DNA of 18,943 nucleotides, taken from NCBI GenBank assembly GCA_050014355.1, contig JBEKDL010000035.1:1-18943 (forward strand). Reading direction: 5' to 3'. Made by a program: the position numbers and the translations under genes. A model generated the notes under the pieces. The model made no database searches. It was not told the DNA's origin and saw only the letters and a program-made list of their open reading frames with translations. How positions within the stretch are numbered: the stretch's first letter is position 1; the number at the start of each line of letters is the position of its first letter. The DNA comes from Fen-1077 sp050014355. GTDB lineage: Bacteria > Chloroflexota > Dehalococcoidia > Dehalococcoidales > RBG-16-60-22. Of this stretch, positions 8,101-13,327 are shown one piece after another.

Positions 8101-8396
8101 GGCACCTCCGGACAACGTAAATATAAGAGACCGGCGACCAGCTGGCGCGCTTTCTGTACCCGCGGGGAGTTTGTCTGGACCTGAATGCCCTCTTCCACAG
8201 GATAGGTACAGGACGGGGCCATTTCCATCCTGCCGCCGGCTATCTCCACGATACACAAGCGGCACCCTCCCCACGGCGTAAGGGCCTTGTAATAGCAAAG
8301 CGTGGGTATCTTGACGCCGCTAGCGGTCGCGACCTCGAGAATCGTCTTACCGGCTTCCGCTTCGACCTGTTTTCCATCGAGGATAAACTTGACCAT
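5154..8396 (-). CDS. NuoG N-terminal domain fused to a front-truncated HdrA plus a second HdrA unit
   Basis: This is a 1080-residue multidomain flavin/iron-sulfur protein. Residues 1-80 are a NuoG/HoxU-like [2Fe-2S] domain (C34, C45, C48, C63). Residues 120-180 hold two [4Fe-4S] motifs (C126/129/132/136; C167/170/173/177). The NuoG His-Cys cluster motif expected at 80-100 is lost. From about 197 the chain is HdrA, but it enters mid-domain: 'YDADLVQRGSIYIPFAQAVP', the second half of the inserted ferredoxin (C228, C236, C239, C243), then the rest of the flavoprotein fold to about 505 with QCVGSR (325-330) and YCSSVCC (336-342). No Rossmann GxGxxG precedes it. Residues 524-1080 form a second HdrA unit: an N-terminal CHCG domain (C530, C532, C565, C590, C622), FAD motif GGGLAG (669-674), no inserted ferredoxin, and a C-terminal ferredoxin (C1008/1011/1014/1018; C1045/1048/1051/1055). 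The missing front of the first unit is encoded at 10256-11146. Expected role: central electron hub. Confidence 0.93.
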   Translation of the reverse strand: MVKFILDGKQVEAEAGKTILEVATASGVKIPTLCYYKALTPWGGCRLCIVEIAGGRMEMAPSCTYPVEEGIQVQTNSPRVQKARQLVAGLLYLRCPEVPRIQELAREFGVTDEPWVKRFKPKNEDCVLCGLCTRICKERMQVNAIDFIGRGPSRKVGAPYGRPSPVCVTCGACETVCPLGTFKLSKVTTHEPRPLLSDYDADLVQRGSIYIPFAQAVPKVPVIDRQTCQYFGRNVCQTCEEFCEAKAINYKQEDELTNIDVGAVVLATGYDIIDPGLKKELGYGRFDNVVSSLQYERMLSASGPNMGTVLRPSDHKPPKKIAYIQCVGSREIDRNYCSSVCCMYATKEAIITREHAPETECTIFYIDLRAFGKGYEHYFQRAKELGVRYVRCRPSSVREMPETKNLALRFEKEDGSLVNEEFDLVVLSAGMKPGDETRKLTDILGIVTDKYGFARIGEMTPAETSRTGIYAAGVLTGPKDIPESVMEASAAASKAMSLLAEARGTLIKEKTYPPERDVTGQEPRIGVFVCHCGRNIAGVVDVKDVVAYASTLPNVVHAEDNVYTCSTDSCERIKKMIIEHDLNRVIVASCTPRTHEPLFRDTVRQVGLNPYLFEMANIRDQCSWVHMHEPQKATKKAKDLVRIAVAKSRLLEPLYPDYVDVNPRGLVLGGGLAGMTAALELAKQGFETYLLEKSEKLGGNLRRVRFLLDHVSPQEKLNFLIGEVKNHPKLHIFMNTEVVDFEGSAGNFKTTFTASGETHEIKHGAVIVATGAREYQGTEYLYGQHPGVISQLELEEKLASGAFNAKSVVMLQCVGPCSKPDGYCSRICCGQAIKTALRIKETKPDTSVFIIQNDMRTYGFNEVYYREARDKGVRFIRLAESTLPEVQPSNGKVRISLIDNMLKSRLHIDTDMLVLSTGIVPDESNQALAQKLKLPLTQEGFFLEAHLKLRPVDFASEGIFLCGLAHSPKTADESITQAMAAAARAATILSKPRIELQAAISNVVEENCDGCAYCVDPCPYKAISLIEYMKDGEIKKTVDADPAKCQGCGVCQATCPKQGIFIRNFKVDQLAAMVEAALAE

Positions 8397-8406
8397 AATT
8401 GCGCCT

Positions 8407-10269
8407 CTATTTCGCTCTTATCAGAATTCTTTTCTCTGCGGGAAGGGGAGAAGGCACCGGGACTCCGGAAAGCCTGGTTACCGCGCTGAACCGCGCCGGG
8501 CACATGCTGAAGCAGGTGCCGCACTTGGTGCATTTCTCCTGGTCAATCACGTGGATTTGCCCCTTATCCCCGCTGATAGCCTGCACCGGGCAGTTCCTCA
8601 TGCATATCATGCATGCCTGGCATTTAGACGGCTCTATGTAATATGAAGTCAATGCCTTGCAAACTCGCGCCGGGCAACGCTTTTCATTGATATGGGACTC
8701 GTATTCCTCCCGGAAATAGCGTATGGTGGTCAGAACGGGATTGGGGGCGGACTCGCCCAGGCCGCACAACGCCGTATCGCTGATTCTCTTGCCCATTTCT
8801 TCCAGCAGCTCGATATCTCCCTTCTGGCCTCTTCCTTCGGTGATGTCAGCGAGGAGTTCATGCATTAAGCTGCACCCTTCGCGGCAGGGTACGCACTTGC
8901 CGCAAGATTCGTCCTTGGTGAAGGCCAGGAAGAACTTGGCCACGTCCACCATACAGGTGTCCTCATCCATCACCACCATGCCGCCGGAACCCATTATCGA
9001 GCCGGCTTCGGCGAGCTTTTCATAGTCCACCGGCAGGCCGAGTAACGGCTCGGGGATGCAGCCTCCCGAGGGTCCCCCTGTCTGCACGGCCTTGAATTTT
9101 TTACCGTCCGGGATGCCCCCGCCGATATCGAAGATTAAAGAGCGCAACGTGGTACCCATCGGCACTTCTACCAGGCCGGTATTCCTGATTTTTCCCACCA
9201 GCGAAAAGACCGCGGTGCCTTTGCTCTTTTCCGTCCCGATGCCGGCAAACCACCCGGCGCCGTGGGAGATAATCAGGGGCACATTCGCCCAGGTCTTGAC
9301 GTTGTTGGTGACCGTGGGCTTGCCCCAGAGTCCCTTTACCGTCGTGCCCGGCGGGCGCTGCCTCGGCTCGGCGGTGGAACCTTCGATAGAAGCTATCATG
9401 GCACTAAGTTCCCCCGCCACGAAGGCGCCCGAACCACATTCCACGTCCAGAGAGAAATCAAAACCGCTGCCGAGGATATTTTTACCCAGGAGTTTATGTT
9501 TTTCAGCCTCGATAATGGCCTTTTTTACCCTCTGCACCGCCAGGGGATACTCCGCGCGCACGTAAACGTAACCGCTGCTGGCGCCAGCGGCATAAGCACC
9601 GATAATCATACCCTCAATAACGCTGTGCGGGTCAGCCTCTAAAATGCTCCGGTCCATGTAGGCCCCCGGGTCGCCTTCATCGGCGTTGCAGATAATATAT
9701 TTTTGCGTCGCCTGTGCCTGGCGGGCGCTTAACCACTTTCTCCCGGTGGGGAACCCGGCTCCGCCCCTTCCCCGCAGACCGGCCCGGGTTACTTCATCGA
9801 TAACCTGCTGGGGAGATAACCCCTTAAATACTTTTTGCAGCGCCTGGTAGCCGCCCACGGCAAAGTAGTCCTCGATTTTCTCCGGATTGATAAGACCACA
9901 GTTTTTCAGAATCCGGCGCGTCTGCTTGCTATAAAATGGTATATCGCGGTAGAGGGGTATTGATTTGCCGGAAACGGGGTCCCGGTATAAAAGGCGCTCC
10001 ACCGGTTTCCCTCCACCAAGATGTTCTTTGATAATCTCTTCAGCATCTTTCTCGCTGACATGAACGTAGAGAATACCTTCCGGTTCGATAGCGACCAGCG
10101 GACCCTGTTCGCAGAAACCGTGACAACCCGAGAATTCTACTTTGACTTTTTCACCGAGTTTTTGTTTTTCAACCTCAATTTCCAGTGCCTGTCGGACTTC
10201 AGCCGAGCGTGATGAGACACAGCCGGTGCCCTGGCACACAAATAACGTATAGCCGCTATCGCTTGTCAT
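8407..10269 (-). CDS. NuoF/HydB-type NAD(P)H-binding flavoprotein subunit
   Basis: This is the NAD(P)H port of the complex, 620 residues long. Residues 5-85 are a thioredoxin-like [2Fe-2S] domain (C12, C17, C49, C53). About 115-445 is the FMN and NAD(H) binding core of NuoF, with the glycine-rich 'GRGGAGFP' (167-174) and 'NADEGDPGAYMDR' (195-207). 'ESCGKCVPCREGC' (454-466) with C502 binds the N3-type [4Fe-4S] cluster. The C-terminus (545-592) adds a two-cluster ferredoxin (C550/553/556/560; C580/583/586/590), as in HydB and HndC of bifurcating hydrogenases. Its start overlaps the preceding gene by 14 bases, and AAGGAG lies seven bases before the ATG. It is encoded between the two HdrA pieces, so it is probably a structural neighbour of them. 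Sequence alone does not settle NAD versus NADP preference. Confidence 0.95.
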   Translation of the reverse strand: MTSDSGYTLFVCQGTGCVSSRSAEVRQALEIEVEKQKLGEKVKVEFSGCHGFCEQGPLVAIEPEGILYVHVSEKDAEEIIKEHLGGGKPVERLLYRDPVSGKSIPLYRDIPFYSKQTRRILKNCGLINPEKIEDYFAVGGYQALQKVFKGLSPQQVIDEVTRAGLRGRGGAGFPTGRKWLSARQAQATQKYIICNADEGDPGAYMDRSILEADPHSVIEGMIIGAYAAGASSGYVYVRAEYPLAVQRVKKAIIEAEKHKLLGKNILGSGFDFSLDVECGSGAFVAGELSAMIASIEGSTAEPRQRPPGTTVKGLWGKPTVTNNVKTWANVPLIISHGAGWFAGIGTEKSKGTAVFSLVGKIRNTGLVEVPMGTTLRSLIFDIGGGIPDGKKFKAVQTGGPSGGCIPEPLLGLPVDYEKLAEAGSIMGSGGMVVMDEDTCMVDVAKFFLAFTKDESCGKCVPCREGCSLMHELLADITEGRGQKGDIELLEEMGKRISDTALCGLGESAPNPVLTTIRYFREEYESHINEKRCPARVCKALTSYYIEPSKCQACMICMRNCPVQAISGDKGQIHVIDQEKCTKCGTCFSMCPARFSAVTRLSGVPVPSPLPAEKRILIRAK

Positions 10270-11146
10270 CTCGGTACTCCTTGAGGATATCAGCGACTGC
10301 CATGGGACGCAGTTTACCGTAAACCCGTTCGCCTATTTTTATTACCGGCGCCAGCGCGCAGCAGCCGAGACAGCGCACCATTTCCAGGCTGAACTTCTTA
10401 TCGGGCGTCGTCTCGCCGAGTTTGATTTCCAGCACGTCCTGCAGCCTATCCATGAGCCTTTCCGCGCCCCGGGCAAAGCAGGCGGTCCCCTGGCACACCG
10501 ATATTACATACTTGCCGCGGGGTTTAAGACTGAAAAGGGAGTAAAAAGAAGCCACCGATATAACATGAGCCATGGGCACCTGCAGGGTACGGCTAAGGTA
10601 GTACAGGGCATCTTCCGGCAGGTAATTGAACTCGGCATTAACGCCCTGGAGCACCGATAGCAACGGCGCTTTCTTATAGGCGTATTGTTTCAGGAGTTTA
10701 TCAATCTTTTCTTTCTCTGCCGATTTTATGGCTGGGTCAACCGGTTCAACATACGCCGGGTAAGCCTGGTATCTTACCGGGCAATGCAGCGTGCATTCGC
10801 CGCAGCCGGTGCATTTATCGGCCTCTACCGAGCGCGCCTTCTTTCTTACCGTAATCTGGAAATGGCCGGGACGGCCATCCACCTTTTCGACATCGGCATA
10901 GGTGAGCTTTTCGATGTTAATATGCCTGCCGGCGTCCACCATTTTAGGAGAGAGCGTGCACATGGCGCAGTCATTGGTCGGGAAAGTTTTATCCAGCTGG
11001 GCCATCCTGCCGCCGATACTGGGGCTGCTCTCTACCAGATAGACTTTGAAACCGGACTCGGCCAGGTCGAGGGCGCTCTGCATCCCCGCGATGCCGCCGC
11101 CCACCACCATTACCGAGCCGACCTTTTTAGTATCATTGTTTTCCAT
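10256..11146 (-). CDS. front part of HdrA fused to NuoE
   Basis: This is a 296-residue fusion. Residues 10-123 are the beginning of the HdrA flavoprotein domain: FAD Rossmann motif 'VVGGGIAGMQSALDLAESG' (14-32), 'SIGGRMAQLDKTFPTNDC' (43-60), 'LSPKMVDAGRH' (65-75) and the first ferredoxin motif of the HdrA insertion, C112/C115/C118/C122-P. The HdrA sequence then stops. After a linker (124-143) residues 145-296 are a NuoE thioredoxin-like [2Fe-2S] subunit with C218, C223, C259 and C263. The usual HdrA N-terminal CHCG domain is absent. The part of HdrA that should follow residue 123 is found in the 1080-residue protein two genes downstream, so the two chains probably complete one FAD domain. It overlaps hdrB by 14 bases and NuoF by 14 bases, which suggests tight translational coupling. 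There is no frameshift or broken end: both junctions lie inside long open frames. Confidence 0.93.
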   Translation of the reverse strand: MENNDTKKVGSVMVVGGGIAGMQSALDLAESGFKVYLVESSPSIGGRMAQLDKTFPTNDCAMCTLSPKMVDAGRHINIEKLTYADVEKVDGRPGHFQITVRKKARSVEADKCTGCGECTLHCPVRYQAYPAYVEPVDPAIKSAEKEKIDKLLKQYAYKKAPLLSVLQGVNAEFNYLPEDALYYLSRTLQVPMAHVISVASFYSLFSLKPRGKYVISVCQGTACFARGAERLMDRLQDVLEIKLGETTPDKKFSLEMVRCLGCCALAPVIKIGERVYGKLRPMAVADILKEYRDDKR

Positions 11147-12008
11147 GAGACCCCGCCTTTTCCAGCATTCTCTGGGGGTGTACGAAATGCATACGCAACA
11201 TCAATTCCTTTTCGGGAGCCCCCAGGGCCGCCGCCAGAACTTGGCTGTAGTAATAGACCGGCAGCCCGTATTTAGTACTGTATTTGGCCTCTATTTCACT
11301 CTGCCTGGCATCCATATTCATGTGGCAGAAGGGACAGGTAACCACAATCGCATCAGCCCCTGCCTGTTTAGCGCCGTCCAGGATATCTTTAGTAAGCTTA
11401 AGCGCGATGTCTGTCCTGGTGAGCGAAAAGTTACCACCGCAGCAGTCAGTCCGGTATCCCCAATCCAGAACCGTGGCGCCGGCCGCCTTTACCGTGCGGT
11501 CCATGGTCTGGGGGAATTCAGCGTTTTCAAAATGGTCCGGGGGACGGGAAAGGAAGCAGCCGTAATAGCAGACTACCTTCAAGCTAGAAAGGTCTCTTTT
11601 TCTGGACGAAGATACCCGTTTCATAATTTCTTCGGTGGCGAAAAACTCCAGGGGGTGGATTATTTTAACACGGCCGGTAAACTTGTGTTTCAGAGTGTCC
11701 TCAACGTTCTGGCGCAGTTCCGGGTCTTTGTCCATTTCATGCATGGCGAACTTGAACCGGGCATAGCAATAGGCACAGGGCACCAGCATTTGTTCAAAAC
11801 CCTGCTCTTCGGCCTTGGCCAGGTTGGTCATGGCCAGGGAAGCCGCCATCTGGCGTGAAGCGATATGGACGGCAGACGAGCCGCAACATGACCAGCGTTT
11901 GACTTGTCTGATAGGCATATCCAGCGCCTTTAAAACGGAACGCAGGGAAGTATCGAAGTCCTTACAGGTGGTATTCAGACAGCAACCGGGATAATATCCA
12001 TATATCAT
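11133..12008 (-). CDS. hdrB: heterodisulfide reductase subunit B-like protein
   Basis: This 291-residue protein has two CCG domains, each of the kind that binds a non-cubane [4Fe-4S] cluster in HdrB and reduces disulfides. The first uses C9, C41-C42-G, C78 and C81. The second uses C147/C151, C189-C190-G-G, C225 and C228. Both sets are complete, so both sites should be functional, as in methanogen HdrB. Bacteria that lack coenzymes M and B need another substrate, which the sequence does not reveal. The start overlaps the hdrC stop as ATGA, with GGAG six bases upstream, and the stop overlaps the next gene by 14 bases. C10 and C15 are extra Cys residues beside the first ligand. Subunit C is encoded immediately before and the HdrA front immediately after, so the order is hdrC-hdrB-hdrA. 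Confidence 0.93.
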   Translation of the reverse strand: MIYGYYPGCCLNTTCKDFDTSLRSVLKALDMPIRQVKRWSCCGSSAVHIASRQMAASLAMTNLAKAEEQGFEQMLVPCAYCYARFKFAMHEMDKDPELRQNVEDTLKHKFTGRVKIIHPLEFFATEEIMKRVSSSRKRDLSSLKVVCYYGCFLSRPPDHFENAEFPQTMDRTVKAAGATVLDWGYRTDCCGGNFSLTRTDIALKLTKDILDGAKQAGADAIVVTCPFCHMNMDARQSEIEAKYSTKYGLPVYYYSQVLAAALGAPEKELMLRMHFVHPQRMLEKAGSHGKQ

Positions 12009-12619
12009 TTTTTCTCCGACTTTCTGACCCGGGAACGTATTCTAAGGGTTACACCGAGAGCACCCAGGTCCGGAATCAGACTTAGCTTTCCCCGTTTGAA
12101 CAGTCCCAGTCCCAGTGACATGTCCTTGCGGAACTTGCGGGTGGCCAGCTTCAGCCTTCCCATCAATCCCATCTCGTACATGCGCCCGAAAAGCTCGATA
12201 TTGCCCAGGGAGTAGCGGTAGAAATCGGCGACTTCCGCCTCCTTGGGCTTATATCCCTCGCTTAACGCGATGGCCCTCATGGCATCCATGGCGTTAACCA
12301 GGTTCACGTCTTGAGGGCAGCGTGCCACACAGGTCTCACAGGCGGCACAGAGCCAGATGGTGGCGCTGCCCAGCACCAGGTCTTTTAGGCCCAGACGGGC
12401 AGCTTGGAGAATCTGGGCCGGGGTATAGTCCATGGCATAGGCTACGGGACAACCGCTGGTACATTTGCGGCATTGATAGCAAGCGTTAATATCTACATTG
12501 CTTAATTTTTTTACTGAATCGGAAAATTGGGAAACTTCTTCGGGGTGGATTTCAAACTCGGCGGGTACGGTCGGGGCGGAAACAACTTTTTCCTGGAGTG
12601 CCTTGGCTTGATTATTCAT
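12005..12619 (-). CDS. hdrC: heterodisulfide reductase subunit C-like protein
   Basis: This is a ferredoxin-like electron carrier between HdrA and HdrB, 204 residues long. It holds two [4Fe-4S] motifs: C47/C50/C53/C57 in 'ACYQCRKCTSGCPVA' and C91/C94/C97/C101 in 'LCAACETCVARCPQDV'. A hydrophilic tail (about 40 residues) precedes them. A C-terminal stretch (105-204) rich in Lys and Arg follows, with short hydrophobic turns but no convincing membrane helix, so the protein is likely soluble like HdrC and not a quinone-linked HdrE/DsrM type. Its ATG overlaps the response-regulator stop (ATGA), which ties the catalytic genes to the regulator gene on one transcript. Its SD sequence is weak, again pointing to coupling. 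Confidence 0.93.
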   Translation of the reverse strand: MNNQAKALQEKVVSAPTVPAEFEIHPEEVSQFSDSVKKLSNVDINACYQCRKCTSGCPVAYAMDYTPAQILQAARLGLKDLVLGSATIWLCAACETCVARCPQDVNLVNAMDAMRAIALSEGYKPKEAEVADFYRYSLGNIELFGRMYEMGLMGRLKLATRKFRKDMSLGLGLFKRGKLSLIPDLGALGVTLRIRSRVRKSEKK

Positions 12620-13167
12620 ATCTTTTTTCTACCTGCGTCGTCTAGCATTCGCGTTCTTACCTTCGAAAGATTCTCCCAGATAAGATTTTCCAGGTCATCA
12701 AAACGGATTGGCTTTACCAGGTAATCGACTGCCCCGTGTTTCATGGCATCTACGGCCAGTTCCACTGAAGGGAAGGCCGTGATAACGATGGACCTTATAT
12801 ACGGTTTCGCGAATTTTACTTCTTTGATGACCTCAATCCCGCTTTTCCCGGGCAACCTTACATCCACTATTAATATATCGAATTCGCTTTTCTTTATAAG
12901 CTCCAGGGCTTCTTCCCCGGTCTCCGCCGTGGTCACGGCATGCGCGTCCTTGAGCGCATCCTTAAGCGAATCGCGTAAAATTTTCTCGTCCTCTATAACC
13001 AGTATCGAGCCGCCCTTCGCGGGATATGCTCCCAGACTTTCCGATATCAATCTACATATATAGTCCTGCATCGATATCCCGTCGTAGGCGCATTTCACTT
13101 TGAGTTTTTTGTACTCGTCAAGGGATAATCTTAAATGGAGCTGCCTTCTATCAATATCCATGTTCAT
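12616..13167 (-). CDS. ribbon-helix-helix DNA-binding domain fused to a response-regulator receiver
   Basis: This is a 183-residue regulator with an unusual order of domains. Residues 7-45 match a ribbon-helix-helix (RHH, CopG/Arc-like) unit: a strand of alternating residues 'RQLHLRLS', helix 'LDEYKKLKVKCAYDG', turn 'GIS' and helix 'MQDYICRLISESL'. Residues 53-168 are a complete CheY-type receiver: acidic pocket E59/D60, phospho-acceptor D102 in 'ILIVDVRLPGKSG', T130 and K152 in 'VKPI'. Most response regulators have the receiver first and an HTH output last. Here the DNA-binding part is N-terminal and RHH, so phosphorylation may control dimer or tetramer assembly on tandem sites. Just upstream lie three 8-bp repeats that suit RHH binding. 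It is the first gene of the Hdr-hydrogenase operon and divergent from a histidine kinase. I chose ATG 13165-13167; TTG 13168-13170 or ATG 13159-13161 are possible. Confidence 0.88.
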   Translation of the reverse strand: MNMDIDRRQLHLRLSLDEYKKLKVKCAYDGISMQDYICRLISESLGAYPAKGGSILVIEDEKILRDSLKDALKDAHAVTTAETGEEALELIKKSEFDILIVDVRLPGKSGIEVIKEVKFAKPYIRSIVITAFPSVELAVDAMKHGAVDYLVKPIRFDDLENLIWENLSKVRTRMLDDAGRKKI

Positions 13168-13182
13168 CAATCTGCAGGTATT

Positions 13183-13206
13183 ATTGTACCTTTATACCAT
13201 TGTACC
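13183..13206 (-). promoter_or_regulatory. three tandem 8-bp repeats, probable RHH operator
   Basis: On the plus strand ATTGTACC (13183-13190), TTTATACC (13191-13198) and ATTGTACC (13199-13206) follow one another without a gap, consensus WTTRTACC. RHH proteins such as MetJ and CopG relatives bind tandem sites of 7-8 bp, one dimer per repeat. Related boxes occur nearby: ATAATACC at 13218-13225, TTCGTACC at 13245-13252 and an inverted copy GGTATTAT at 13177-13184. The array lies 16 bases before the regulator's ATG, at the expected transcription start, so it probably mediates autoregulation of the whole operon. Confidence 0.6.
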
Positions 13207-13214
13207 TACTATTA

Positions 13215-13220
13215 ATTATA
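13215..13220 (-). promoter_or_regulatory. -10 box of the Hdr-hydrogenase operon promoter
   Basis: On the minus strand a perfect TATAAT runs from 13220 to 13215, which would place the transcription start near 13208, next to the 8-bp repeats. No good -35 hexamer stands 16-18 bases upstream, as often seen where an activator helps. A minus-strand TTGACA at 13233-13228 is too close to serve this -10 and has no good -10 of its own. Confidence 0.5.
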
Positions 13221-13273
13221 ATACCTTTGTCAAGTCCCTGCATTTTCGTACCTAAGTAATGACGTAGCCTTTC

Positions 13274-13302
13274 TTGACAATTGAGGGGTGTTCTGTTACA
13301 TT
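13274..13302 (+). promoter_or_regulatory. promoter of the sensor kinase gene
   Basis: TTGACA (13274-13279), a 17-base spacer and TACATT (13297-13302) form a good sigma-70 type promoter. It predicts a start near 13309 and a short leader of about 20 bases before ATG 13328. It shares the divergent region with the operon promoter; the nearest TACC box (13245-13252) ends 21 bases upstream of this -35. Confidence 0.6.
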
Positions 13303-13327
13303 GATACACCATACTGATTGTGAAAAA

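Noticed and set aside
10256..11146. HdrA-NuoE protein as a frameshifted or truncated HdrA pseudogene
   Set aside because: The frame is intact through a complete NuoE domain, and its missing continuation is present, in frame, downstream, so a functional split is more likely than decay.
11046..11858. Plus-strand open frame of 270 codons
   Set aside because: It runs antisense to hdrB and the HdrA-NuoE fusion, both of which have complete cofactor motifs. It has no SD sequence and no recognisable domain.
13228..13233. Minus-strand TTGACA as -35 of the operon
   Set aside because: At 16-18 bases downstream there is only AGTAGG-like sequence, and the perfect TATAAT is too close to it. Treated as coincidence.
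13274..13327. Upstream TTG start adding 18 residues to the histidine kinase
   Set aside because: The TTG is part of a TTGACA -35 box with a matching -10 downstream, so it would lie outside the transcript.
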